From positions 111,647 to 175,646 of the forward strand of contig CAXXJQ010000005.1 of assembly GCA_963665045.2 (NCBI GenBank): DNA of 64,000 bases, read 5' to 3'. Below, piece by piece: positions 24,748-33,386 of this stretch. Numbering within the stretch: the first letter of the stretch is position 1; every line of letters begins with the position of its first letter. Both the position numbers and the translations under genes were made by a program. The stretch is from JAFGRU01 sp016934985. GTDB lineage: Bacteria > Desulfobacterota > Desulfuromonadia > Desulfuromonadales > JAAYDE01. The notes under the pieces are model-generated. The model searched no databases and was not told where the DNA came from. It saw nothing but the letters and a program-made list of their open reading frames with translations.

Positions 24748-25836
24748 ATGGCACAGAAACATGATATTGCAGTCCTGCCGGGCGACGGTATCGGACCTGA
24801 AGTAATGATTGAAGCCCTCAAGGTGTTGGACCTGGTGGAAAAAGAATATGATGTGACGTTTGTTCGCACTTTCGGCAACCTCGGCGGAGTTGCTATTGAT
24901 GAGGAAGGCAAAGCTCTTCCGCAAACGACTATCGACCTCTGCCGCGCTTCGGAAGCCGTGCTTCTCGGCAGCGTTGGCGGCCCCAAGTGGGAGCATCTGC
25001 CCCCCATGGAACAGCCGGAAAGAGGGGGACTACTGCCGCTGAGAAAACTTTTCGGCCTCTACGCCAACCTCCGCCCGGCCATTATTTTCCCCTCCCTGGT
25101 GGAAGCTTCGGTCCTGAAAAAGGAGATTGTCGGCGACGGAATGGACATCCTCGTCATCCGTGAACTGACGGGCGGTCTCTATATGTCACAACCCAAAGGG
25201 ATTGAAGGAACGGCCCCCGATAGAGAAGGGATCGACACCCTTCGCTATACCGAAGCGGAAATCAAAAGAATCGGCCACGTTGCCTTCCAGGCAGCCATGA
25301 AGCGCCAGAAAAAACTGACCTCCGTGGATAAGGCCAACGTTCTCGCTTCCTCGGTATTGTGGCGGGAAATCATGGTCAGCCTTTCCGCCGAGTACCCCGA
25401 GGTTGAACTCAGCCACATGTACGTTGACAACGCCTCCATGCAGTTGGTGCGCAACCCCAAGCAGTTTGATGTGCTGCTGACAGAAAACATGTTCGGCGAC
25501 ATCCTTTCCGACGAAGCCTCGGCGCTGACCGGCTCTTTGGGCATGGTACCCTCTGCGTCCCTGGCCGAGGGCAGCTTCGGCGTCTACGAACCTGCGGGAG
25601 GGACTGCTCCGGACATCGCCGGCCAGGGCATCGCCAACCCCATTGCCCAGGTTCTTTCCATGGCGCTGATGCTGCGCTTCTCATTCAACATGATCGAAGC
25701 GGCCGACCGCGTCGACGCAGCAGTCGAAAAAGCCCTGGAGGCCGGTTACCGCACAGGCGACATCTTCTTCGGTAATCCCGGAGAGAAAAAGGTGTCCACC
25801 TCAGCTATGGGCGATGCCATTGCAGCAAATTTTTAG
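24748..25836 (+). CDS. leuB: 3-isopropylmalate dehydrogenase
   Basis: 362 residues. The N-terminus Val-Leu-Pro-Gly-Asp-Gly-Ile-Gly-Pro-Glu-Val and the substrate Arg residues near 95-105 belong to the beta-decarboxylating dehydrogenases. The family signature includes Asn-Met-Phe-Gly-Asp-Ile-Leu-Ser-Asp-Glu and an NAD motif Gly-Thr-Ala-Pro-Asp-Ile-Ala-Gly. It oxidises 3-isopropylmalate in leucine synthesis. AAAGGAG precedes the ATG. It is probably cotranscribed with asd 29 bp downstream. Confidence 0.96.
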   Translation: MAQKHDIAVLPGDGIGPEVMIEALKVLDLVEKEYDVTFVRTFGNLGGVAIDEEGKALPQTTIDLCRASEAVLLGSVGGPKWEHLPPMEQPERGGLLPLRKLFGLYANLRPAIIFPSLVEASVLKKEIVGDGMDILVIRELTGGLYMSQPKGIEGTAPDREGIDTLRYTEAEIKRIGHVAFQAAMKRQKKLTSVDKANVLASSVLWREIMVSLSAEYPEVELSHMYVDNASMQLVRNPKQFDVLLTENMFGDILSDEASALTGSLGMVPSASLAEGSFGVYEPAGGTAPDIAGQGIANPIAQVLSMALMLRFSFNMIEAADRVDAAVEKALEAGYRTGDIFFGNPGEKKVSTSAMGDAIAANF

Positions 25837-25865
25837 ACTATTTTAGATTTCGGGGGGCAGATCGT

Positions 25866-26885
25866 ATGTCGAGAAAATTTAATGTAGCGGTTGTCGGTGC
25901 CACAGGCGCAGTCGGCAACGAAATGATCCGGATCCTCGAAGAACGTGATTTCCCGGTTCAGGAACTGCGTCTTTTGGCGTCCGAACGCTCAGAAGGAAAA
26001 CTTCTGGATTTCAAGGGTAAGCCGGTTGTGGTCCAGAAGTTGACCAAAGACTCTTTCCAGGGTATAGATATCGCCCTGTTCAGTGCAGGTGGTGGTCGCA
26101 GCCTCGAATTCTGTCCGGCCGCTGCAGCCAGTGGGGCGGTCTGCGTCGACAACTCCAGTGCCTGGCGCATGGACCCGGAAGTGCCGCTGGTCGTTCCCGA
26201 GGTCAACCCGGATGACGTTGCCAAACATACAAAAAAAGGGATCATCGCCAACCCCAATTGCTCCACCATTCAGATGGTTGTTGCTCTAAAACCCCTGCAC
26301 GACTTCGCGGGCATCAAACGGGTGGTGGTTTCGACCTACCAGGCTGTTTCCGGCAGCGGCCAGAAAGCCATTGACGAGCTTCGTATTCAAACCGGCGAAC
26401 TCCTCAACGGCCGCCCAGCGAAAAACGAAGTGTATCCTCATCAGATCGCTTTCAACTGCCTCCCTCATATCGATCTCTTCCTTGACAATGGCTATACCAA
26501 GGAAGAGATAAAAATGGTTAACGAAACAAAAAAAATTATGGGGGACGACAACATTCAGGTCACAGCGACCACGGTCCGGGTCCCGGTCTTTTTTGGCCAC
26601 AGCGAATCCGTCAACGTGGAAACCGGGAAAAAGATCAGCGTCGAAAAGGCTCGGGAACTCCTCTCCAGCTTCCCCGGCCTCAAAGTTCTTGACGACCCGA
26701 GCGCCAATGTCTACCCCATGCCCATCGATGCCGCCGGACAGGATTTGACATATGTGGGCCGTATCCGTGAGGACGAGACTATTGAAAACGGTCTGAATTT
26801 GTGGGTTGTAGCGGATAACCTGCGCAAGGGCGCTGCAACCAACGCCGTTCAAATCGCGGAAATACTGGCGGAGAAATACCTTTAA
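25866..26885 (+). CDS. asd: aspartate-semialdehyde dehydrogenase
   Basis: 339 residues. The NADP-binding motif is Val-Gly-Ala-Thr-Gly-Ala-Val-Gly near residue 10. The catalytic Cys is in Asn-Pro-Asn-Cys-Ser-Thr near residue 131, and the substrate-binding region is Ser-Gly-Ser-Gly-Gln-Lys-Ala. It makes aspartate semialdehyde for lysine/diaminopimelate, threonine and methionine. The leuB-asd pairing recurs in related genomes. GGGGGCAG precedes the ATG. A terminator follows. Confidence 0.96.
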   Translation: MSRKFNVAVVGATGAVGNEMIRILEERDFPVQELRLLASERSEGKLLDFKGKPVVVQKLTKDSFQGIDIALFSAGGGRSLEFCPAAAASGAVCVDNSSAWRMDPEVPLVVPEVNPDDVAKHTKKGIIANPNCSTIQMVVALKPLHDFAGIKRVVVSTYQAVSGSGQKAIDELRIQTGELLNGRPAKNEVYPHQIAFNCLPHIDLFLDNGYTKEEIKMVNETKKIMGDDNIQVTATTVRVPVFFGHSESVNVETGKKISVEKARELLSSFPGLKVLDDPSANVYPMPIDAAGQDLTYVGRIREDETIENGLNLWVVADNLRKGAATNAVQIAEILAEKYL

Positions 26886-26910
26886 TTGCGGACTATTGAG
26901 GACATAAGAC

Positions 26911-26939
26911 AAAAAAGGGGCTGCCAGGCCCCTTTTTTT
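26911..26939 (+). terminator. Rho-independent terminator after asd
   Basis: AAAAAAGGGGC and GCCCCTTTTTT form an 11-bp stem around a short loop, with a T7 run. Confidence 0.93.
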
Positions 26940-26956
26940 CTCACGGACTATTCTGC

Positions 26957-27754
26957 ATGAGCCTTCTTGATGACATCACCCTCGGCCGCTTTTATCCCCG
27001 GGATTCCATTCTTCACCGTCTCGATCCACGGGTGAAGCTGGCCGTTCTTCCCCTCTTTGTTATTGCTTCTTTTTCCGGCTCAACTTTTTCACTGCAGTTG
27101 TTTCTTGGAGGTACCGCCTTTCTGCTGATCTGCCTGGCCAAAATTTCCTTTAAAGTCTGGTGGCGCGGCATCTGGATCTTTCGCTGGCTGTTTTTGTTTA
27201 CTCTTCTCCTGCACCTTCTCCTCTCGCCAGGGAGAACCCTCCTGGGACTGACCTGGCTGTCACGGGACGGCTTGCTGCAAGGGGTGCTGGTCTGCCTTCA
27301 GCTCACTCTGGCGGTAACCTTTTCTTCGTTAATCACATTGACCACTCCGCCTTCGCATATTGCCTCCGCCCTGTTGAGCTTTCTTTCTCCCTTAAGCCGC
27401 ATCGGCGTGCCGGCAAAAAAAATTGCTTTCCTGTTTCGCCTGGTACTGGACTTTATCCCGGTATTGAGGGAGGAGGGCAAGGACCTGATTCTGGAATGTG
27501 GCTACATCAGAAACAGGGATGATCACATTTTTCAAGCCGTCCAAAAAAAAATCCAGGTGTTGCGCAAAATAACCCCACTGCTTCTTCACCGTCTGGTTGA
27601 ACGGGCCGACAAAATGGCCCTGGCTTACGCTCAGGGGGAGATTAGCACCGAGTTGGAGGAGCCCCTCGCACCTCTGACCGAGAATCGGGACAATGTCATC
27701 GCCCTGATTCTCGGGTTGCTCTTTCTGGCCCTGTTTTTCATCGGAATGTCATGA
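26957..27754 (+). CDS. EcfT/CbiQ-type energy-coupling factor membrane protein
   Basis: 265 residues with about six transmembrane segments. The early Leu-Asp-Pro-Arg-Val-Lys motif near residue 22 is the CbiQ/EcfT signature, and charged cytoplasmic helices with Ala-Arg-like coupling elements occur around 175-225. EcfT couples two ATPases to a substrate-binding S subunit for vitamin or metal uptake. No EcfA or S gene is near, so partners must lie elsewhere. The stop overlaps the truA start by four bases. Confidence 0.85.
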   Translation: MSLLDDITLGRFYPRDSILHRLDPRVKLAVLPLFVIASFSGSTFSLQLFLGGTAFLLICLAKISFKVWWRGIWIFRWLFLFTLLLHLLLSPGRTLLGLTWLSRDGLLQGVLVCLQLTLAVTFSSLITLTTPPSHIASALLSFLSPLSRIGVPAKKIAFLFRLVLDFIPVLREEGKDLILECGYIRNRDDHIFQAVQKKIQVLRKITPLLLHRLVERADKMALAYAQGEISTELEEPLAPLTENRDNVIALILGLLFLALFFIGMS

Positions 27755-28485
27755 AGACCGTCAAACTGACCATTGAATACGTCGGAACCCGCTACTCAGG
27801 CTGGCAGATCCAGGAAAACGGTATTTCCGTCCAACAGGAAATGGAAACGGCCCTGGCCGCTGTTCTCGGCGGAAAAGTGCGCATCGTTTCTTCCGGACGC
27901 ACCGATGCAGGCGTTCATGCCCGCGGCATGGTGGCCCATTTCCGTACGGAGCGGGACCTCCCATTATCCGCCTTCCGGGAGGGGGTCAACCGTCACCTGC
28001 CGCGGGATATCGCCGTACAGAAAGCGGAGTTCGCGACGCCCGATTTCCATGCCCGCCATAATGCCAAGGGCAAGTGGTATCGCTATTCCATTCTCCAGGC
28101 GCCGGTTCCCTCGCCCCTGGTCTGGCCGTTTTCCTGGCACATCCGGGCTCCACTCGACAACGAAACCATGGCCAAGGCGGCTAAAGCCTTTATCGGTCGC
28201 CATGATTTCACCGGTTTCCGCTCTGCCTATTGCGATGCCAAAACCACTGTCAAAGAAATTTTCTCCATTTCAGTAAACCGGGAGGAAAGAATGCTCATTA
28301 TTGATGTAAGGGGCGACGGATTTCTTAGAAACATGGTGCGCAGAATGGTCGGAATCCTGGTGGAAATCGGTCTGGAGAAAAAGTCGCCCGCGGAAATCGA
28401 AACCATTTTGGCGCACGGCAATGAAACCCCGGCCAGCCTGACGGCCCCACCCCAGGGTCTCTGCCTGATGGAGGTCTGGTATTGA
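27751..28485 (+). CDS. truA: tRNA pseudouridine(38-40) synthase
   Basis: 244 residues. The catalytic Asp lies in Ser-Gly-Arg-Thr-Asp-Ala-Gly-Val-His-Ala near residue 51. The C-terminal Gly-Asp-Gly-Phe-Leu-Arg-Asn-Met-Val-Arg is also diagnostic. It modifies the anticodon arm of tRNAs. ATGA overlap with ecfT upstream and a TTGA overlap with the radical SAM gene downstream indicate a translationally coupled three-gene unit. Confidence 0.96.
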   Translation: MKTVKLTIEYVGTRYSGWQIQENGISVQQEMETALAAVLGGKVRIVSSGRTDAGVHARGMVAHFRTERDLPLSAFREGVNRHLPRDIAVQKAEFATPDFHARHNAKGKWYRYSILQAPVPSPLVWPFSWHIRAPLDNETMAKAAKAFIGRHDFTGFRSAYCDAKTTVKEIFSISVNREERMLIIDVRGDGFLRNMVRRMVGILVEIGLEKKSPAEIETILAHGNETPASLTAPPQGLCLMEVWY

Positions 28486-30995
28486 AACATTTTTCTGAAA
28501 TCCTTGCCGAGGTCAGCCGCCCCTCCCGCTACCTTGGTGGCGAGTTGGGAAGCATCCGCAAAGAGCCCTCGAAAGTCGATGTCCGGGTGGCTCTGGCTTT
28601 TCCCGATGTTTACGAAATCGGCATGAGCAACGTCGGCCTTGCCATTCTCTACCATCTCCTCAACCACATTGAATGGCTTGCCGCAGAGCGGGTTTACGCG
28701 CCCTGGCCCGACATGGAGGAGAAGTTGCTCCTCAATGGCTGGCCCCTTTCTTCGTTGGAGTCGGAAACACCCCTGAAAGAGTTCGATATCCTTGGTTTTA
28801 CCCTGCAGTACGAACTCTCGTACAGCAATGTCCTGAATATGCTCAGGCTTGCGGGTATCCCCCTGCGCGCCGAGCAGAGGAATGAAAAGTTCCCTCTGGT
28901 AATTGCTGGCGGGCCTTGTGCTTTCAACCCTGAGCCCCTGGCCGATTTTCTCGATTGTGTGGTGATTGGCGATGGCGAGGAGGTTGTCCCTGAAGTTTGC
29001 AGTCTGGTTCGAAAGGGTAAGCAAAACGGCATGCCCCGTTCAGCTCTTCTGGAGCGGTTGGCTGAAATTGGAGGGGTTTACGTACCAGCCTTTTATGAAG
29101 TCGAATACAAGTCCGACGGCCAAGTTGCAGCCATTAAACCACGTCCCGGGATGCCCGCCCGCGTCCGCCGCAGTATACTCGCCGATCTGGAAAAGGCACC
29201 TTACCCCAACAGCCCGATCGTGCCGTTTATGAATACCGTCCATGACCGGGTGGCGGTTGAGATATCCCGGGGGTGTACACGCGGTTGCCGCTTTTGTCAG
29301 GCTGGGTTCATCTACCGGCCGGCCCGCGAACGCAGTCCCGAGAGGATCTCCAATATTATCGAGGAGGCACTAAAAAAAACAGGCTACGGCGAAGTCTCCC
29401 TGCTATCGCTCTCCGCCGGGGATTATTGCTATATGGAGGTGTTGTTAAAGCATCTCATGGCAAATCTGTCCGAACGGAAAGTTTCCATTTCACTTCCCAG
29501 CCTGCGTATCGGCTCCCTCAACGAGGCTATGCTTGATGAAATCCGCAAAATCCGCAAAACCGGCCTGACCCTGGCCCCGGAAGCTGGAACCGAGCGCCTG
29601 CGCAAGGTTATCAATAAGGACATCAGCGAAGAGGAACTGCTTAATAATTGCCAGCTTGCTTTCAGCCTCGGGTGGCGCCTCGTAAAGCTCTATTTCATGA
29701 TGGGGCTGCCGACGGAAAATAAAGAAGATCTGGCTGCCATTGTCAACCTCGCTGCCAAAGTAAAGCAAAGCGGCAAAGGGACCCAAGGCGGCAGCGACGT
29801 CAACGTCTCAGTTTCCACTTTCGTCCCCAAGCCCCACACCCCTTTCCAGTGGGAAGGGCAGATCGATATGGAAACCACCCGGGAAAAACAGCAATTTCTC
29901 TGGACTGCCTGCAAAGAGAGAAAGCTGCGCTTCAAACATCACGATGCCCGCCTTTCTTTTTTGGAGGGGGTTTTCTCCCGGGGAGACCGGCGCCTGGGAC
30001 AAGTCCTCGAAAAAGCGGTTACGGCAGGCTGCCGTTTCGACGGCTGGACCGAGCATTTCAGTTTTGAACGCTGGCAGGAAGCTTTTCAGGCCTGCCGGAT
30101 AGAGCCCGGCTTCTACCTGCGAGAACGGGGGGAGGACGAAATTCTTCCCTGGGATCACATTGACTCCGGAATAAGTAAGAACTTCTTATTGAAGGAAAGA
30201 GAAAAGGCTGGTTTGGGGACATCAACCCCCGACTGCCGCTTCAGCCATTGCAGCCATTGCGGCATCTGTGACTTTCGGGATATCCGGAACCGATTGTCGA
30301 AGGATGAATCGTATCAATTGAAGCCTTTCGAAAACTTTGCCGCCCCCCCTGAAGTCAACACGGAACAACGTCATAAGGTGCGTCTGCGTTTGGCCAAGGA
30401 GGGCAAAACCCGTTTCATCGGCCATCTCGAGCTGATGACGGTGATTCATCGTGCCGTCCAGCGGGCCGGCATCCCGATCAAATTTTCAGCCGGATTTCAC
30501 CCCGCGCCGCGCATCTCTTTCGGCGATGCCCTTTCAGCCGGCGTGGCCAGCCGTGCCGAAATCATTGACTGCGAACTCCTGAACGCTGTCCGACCTTCGG
30601 CAATTGCGGTGAAGCTGAACCGGGAACTGCCCGAAGGGCTGGAAGTCCTGGAGGCCTGGGAAATTGAACCCGGGACACCTTCTCCCGGCGAATCCATTGA
30701 AGAAAGTTGTTTTCTTGTCGAACTGCCCGACAATATTCCTCCGGACCTCGACCGGCGGATCAATGATTTTCTTGAAGCTGAGGAAATCATCGTGGACAGG
30801 GATCAGAAAAAAGGCCGCAAACAGACGGATATCCGTGCTAATATACGCACCATCGAACGGAACGGCACCTCCCTGATACTGAAGATGTCCAAAGGCAACC
30901 CCCTTTTCACCGTGGGTTTTCTGCTGGACTACAGTCTCGATCAGGCCCGTTCTCTGACCATTTCAAAAATCAGCGTAAAACTGAAATCGACTTAA
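28482..30995 (+). CDS. B12-binding radical SAM protein fused to DUF2344 (TIGR03960/TIGR03936)
   Basis: 837 residues, TTG start. Residues ~1-200 form a cobalamin-binding-like region. The radical SAM cluster motif is Cys-Thr-Arg-Gly-Cys-Arg-Phe-Cys near residue 265. A Cys/His cluster occurs near 585-600 (Cys-x3-His-Cys-x2-Cys-x2-Cys). The C-terminal ~220 residues (from Val-Arg-Leu-Arg-Leu-Ala-Lys-Glu-Gly) are the DUF2344 domain, which in other bacteria is a separate gene. The reaction is unknown. It adjoins rng, which is typical and suggests an RNA-related role. Confidence 0.9.
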   Translation: MKHFSEILAEVSRPSRYLGGELGSIRKEPSKVDVRVALAFPDVYEIGMSNVGLAILYHLLNHIEWLAAERVYAPWPDMEEKLLLNGWPLSSLESETPLKEFDILGFTLQYELSYSNVLNMLRLAGIPLRAEQRNEKFPLVIAGGPCAFNPEPLADFLDCVVIGDGEEVVPEVCSLVRKGKQNGMPRSALLERLAEIGGVYVPAFYEVEYKSDGQVAAIKPRPGMPARVRRSILADLEKAPYPNSPIVPFMNTVHDRVAVEISRGCTRGCRFCQAGFIYRPARERSPERISNIIEEALKKTGYGEVSLLSLSAGDYCYMEVLLKHLMANLSERKVSISLPSLRIGSLNEAMLDEIRKIRKTGLTLAPEAGTERLRKVINKDISEEELLNNCQLAFSLGWRLVKLYFMMGLPTENKEDLAAIVNLAAKVKQSGKGTQGGSDVNVSVSTFVPKPHTPFQWEGQIDMETTREKQQFLWTACKERKLRFKHHDARLSFLEGVFSRGDRRLGQVLEKAVTAGCRFDGWTEHFSFERWQEAFQACRIEPGFYLRERGEDEILPWDHIDSGISKNFLLKEREKAGLGTSTPDCRFSHCSHCGICDFRDIRNRLSKDESYQLKPFENFAAPPEVNTEQRHKVRLRLAKEGKTRFIGHLELMTVIHRAVQRAGIPIKFSAGFHPAPRISFGDALSAGVASRAEIIDCELLNAVRPSAIAVKLNRELPEGLEVLEAWEIEPGTPSPGESIEESCFLVELPDNIPPDLDRRINDFLEAEEIIVDRDQKKGRKQTDIRANIRTIERNGTSLILKMSKGNPLFTVGFLLDYSLDQARSLTISKISVKLKST

Positions 30996-30996
30996 T

Positions 30997-31025
30997 CTGT
31001 TTTTTCAGTTACATTAATATATAAT
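30997..31025 (+). promoter_or_regulatory. possible promoter of rng
   Basis: A perfect TATAAT (31020-31025) lies 17 bp after a weak CTGTTT. The rng start is 47 bp downstream with a GGAGGT ribosome binding site. Confidence 0.4.
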
Positions 31026-31071
31026 ATATTGAATATTTTCCCCGGATGCCTATGAATCTTTTGGAGGTATC

Positions 31072-32583
31072 ATGACCAAGGAACTGGTCGTCAGTTCTAC
31101 ATCAAATGAAACACGCGTGGCCCTGCTGGAAAACGGCCATATTGCTGAACTTTATATCGAACGGGGCCACGAAAAAGGCATTGTCGGCAATATCTACCTA
31201 GGCAAGGTTATCCGGGTTTTACCGGGCATGCAGGCCGCTTTTGTCGACATCGGCCTCGAAAAGGCTGCTTTCCTTTATGTCGCGGACGTTCGATCGGAGA
31301 TTGAAGCTTTAGAAGCGTTCATCGATGAAGGGCATCGCAATATCGGCGAGGAGACCGCCGTTGAAAACGGTGTCCATCCCCTGCCACCCATTGAAGATCT
31401 GCTGCAGGAAGGCCAGGAACTTTTGGTCGAAATAGCCAAAGAACCCATCGGCACCAAAGGGGCTCGCATCACCTCTTATATCACCCTCCCAGGACGCCAC
31501 CTGGTCTATATGCCGACCGTCGACCATATCGGTATTTCTCGGCGCATCGAATGCGAGGAGGAGAAAGAACGCCTGCGCCAGTTAATTGAAACCTTTCGCC
31601 GTCCAGGTACCGGTTTCATCGTCCGCACTGCGGCCGAAGGCAAAGGCGAGGAAGACCTTCGCAACGATGTGGACTATCTGGTCGGATTGTGGAAAGACAT
31701 CCAACAGCGCAAAGAAAGCAAATCCCCCCCCGCTCTGATTCATTCTGACCTTGATGTGACCAGCCGGGTTCTGCGTGACATTCTCACTGAAGATGTGGAA
31801 CGCCTGGTCGTCGATTCCAGCGAAGAATTCAACAAAATCCAAAATTTCATCCGCAGATTCATGCCCAAGCTGGGCGTCACGGTTGAGCTCTATCAGGGCA
31901 AGGAGCCCATTTTCGATGCCTTCGGCCTGGAGGTTGAAATTGCCCGTGCCCTCGGCCGCAAGGTCTGGCTCAAAAGCGGCGGCTATATCACCGTAGAACA
32001 GACCGAAGCTCTCACTGCCATTGATGTTAATACCGGCCGTTATGTCGGCAAGCATAACCTGGAAGACACCATATTCAAGACCAACCTGGAGGCCGTCAAA
32101 GAGATCGCCTTCCAACTCAGGCTACGCAACATCGGTGGCCTCATCATCATCGATTTCATCGATATGGAAAAAGAAGTCCACCGCGAAAAGGTTCATTCGG
32201 CCCTGGAAGAGGCTTTGCAGAACGACAAGAGTAAAACCAACATACTCAAAATTTCGGAACTGGGCCTCGTGGAAATGACACGAAAAAGGGTTCGCGAAAG
32301 TATCGGTCGGACCCTTTGTGAATCCTGTCCTTACTGCGAAGGGAAGGGATACGTAAAAAGCCGTCCCACCATGGCCTATGAAATTCTCCGCGAACTGGAG
32401 CGGGAGCTGCAGGATATTGGCAGCCAGGATCTCACTCTTCTGGTTCATCCTGATATCGCCGCCTTTCTTTACGACGAGGAACATTACGGTATTGAAAAAC
32501 TGGAATTGCGGTATAATAAAAAAATAAACATCAAAGCCCGTCAAGGTTACCACCTTGAGCAGTATGAAATTTTTGAGGATTAA
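31072..32583 (+). CDS. rng: ribonuclease G
   Basis: 503 residues, RNase E/G family without the long RNase E C-terminal scaffold. An S1-like domain (about 38-125, Gly-Asn-Ile-Tyr-Leu-Gly-Lys-Val) precedes the catalytic core. This has Ala-Ile-Asp-Val-Asn-Thr-Gly and Ile-Ile-Asp-Phe-Ile-Asp-Met, holding the two metal-binding aspartates. The zinc link is Cys-Pro-Tyr-Cys near residue 420. It processes 16S rRNA and mRNA. It sits directly upstream of rplU, as in many proteobacteria. Confidence 0.95.
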   Translation: MTKELVVSSTSNETRVALLENGHIAELYIERGHEKGIVGNIYLGKVIRVLPGMQAAFVDIGLEKAAFLYVADVRSEIEALEAFIDEGHRNIGEETAVENGVHPLPPIEDLLQEGQELLVEIAKEPIGTKGARITSYITLPGRHLVYMPTVDHIGISRRIECEEEKERLRQLIETFRRPGTGFIVRTAAEGKGEEDLRNDVDYLVGLWKDIQQRKESKSPPALIHSDLDVTSRVLRDILTEDVERLVVDSSEEFNKIQNFIRRFMPKLGVTVELYQGKEPIFDAFGLEVEIARALGRKVWLKSGGYITVEQTEALTAIDVNTGRYVGKHNLEDTIFKTNLEAVKEIAFQLRLRNIGGLIIIDFIDMEKEVHREKVHSALEEALQNDKSKTNILKISELGLVEMTRKRVRESIGRTLCESCPYCEGKGYVKSRPTMAYEILRELERELQDIGSQDLTLLVHPDIAAFLYDEEHYGIEKLELRYNKKINIKARQGYHLEQYEIFED

Positions 32584-32591
32584 ATTTTCCC

Positions 32592-32620
32592 TTGACAGGC
32601 CTCTTTCATGTCCATATAGT
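32592..32620 (+). promoter_or_regulatory. strong sigma-70 promoter of rplU-rpmA
   Basis: TTGACA (32592-32597), a 17-bp spacer and TATAGT (32615-32620). It is 45 bp upstream of the rplU ATG. Confidence 0.85.
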
Positions 32621-32664
32621 GCTGTATTCTGTAGTCAAACAACGTTAAGTAGGGGTGAATTTCA

Positions 32665-32973
32665 ATGTATGCCATTATTCGAACCGGAGGGAAACAGTAC
32701 AAGGTTTCCGAAGGTGAATTTTTAAAAGTTGAAAAACTGGATGGTAACGTCGGCGACACCGTTGAGCTGGACGAGGTTCTTATGGTCGGCGACGCAGAAA
32801 CGAAGATCGGTAACCCTCTGGTTGCCGGCGCAAAAGTCAAAGCCCAGATCGTCGAACAGAAAAAAGACCGGAAAGTCCTGGTGTTTCATGCCAAAAGACG
32901 GAAAGGCTACCGCAAGACCTACGGCCATCGCCAACCCTTGACCCGACTGAAAATACTGGGCGTTGAAGCATAA
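32665..32973 (+). CDS. rplU: 50S ribosomal protein L21
   Basis: 102 residues, the normal L21 length. It begins Tyr-Ala-Ile-Ile-Arg-Thr-Gly-Gly-Lys-Gln-Tyr-Lys-Val and ends with Lys-Arg-Arg-Lys-Gly-Tyr-Arg...His-Arg-Gln. It binds 23S rRNA in the large subunit. It is followed after 12 bp by rpmA under the same promoter. Confidence 0.98.
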   Translation: MYAIIRTGGKQYKVSEGEFLKVEKLDGNVGDTVELDEVLMVGDAETKIGNPLVAGAKVKAQIVEQKKDRKVLVFHAKRRKGYRKTYGHRQPLTRLKILGVEA

Positions 32974-32985
32974 GGAGAAATTACC

Positions 32986-33240
32986 ATGGCACATAAGAAA
33001 GCAGGCGGAAGTTCACGAAACGGCCGGGACAGTTGCGGGAAGCGTCTTGGTGTCAAACGTTTTGACGGGCAAGTAGTCACAGCCGGTTCCATCCTGGTCA
33101 GACAGCGCGGGACCACCTTTCATCCCGGCAGCAACGTTGGATGTGGAAACGATTACACCCTCTTTTCGCTCATCGACGGCGTAGTGAAATTTGAGCGCAA
33201 GGACAAGACCCGCCGCAAAATCAGCGTCTATGCCGGTTGA
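32986..33240 (+). CDS. rpmA: 50S ribosomal protein L27
   Basis: 84 residues. The N-terminus Ala-His-Lys-Lys-Ala-Gly-Gly-Ser-Ser-Arg-Asn-Gly-Arg-Asp places the basic tail in the peptidyl transferase centre, without the Firmicutes-type cleavable extension. AAGGAG precedes the ATG, and a terminator follows. Confidence 0.98.
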   Translation: MAHKKAGGSSRNGRDSCGKRLGVKRFDGQVVTAGSILVRQRGTTFHPGSNVGCGNDYTLFSLIDGVVKFERKDKTRRKISVYAG

Positions 33241-33277
33241 CAGGCCTCTTTCAGCCTGACTGAACAGACACATTTAT

Positions 33278-33313
33278 AAAAGCCCGAAGTTGTTTATACT
33301 TCGGGCTTTTTTT
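33278..33313 (+). terminator. Rho-independent terminator after rpmA
   Basis: A 13-bp stem, AAAAGCCCGAAGT (33278-33290) with ACTTCGGGCTTTT (33298-33310), a 7-nt loop and a T-run. Confidence 0.95.
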
Positions 33314-33386
33314 AACGTTTTATCCTAATATTTGCTATAGTTCACGGATACAAGCCTGAAACCTCCGACAACAGAATAACCAGACC

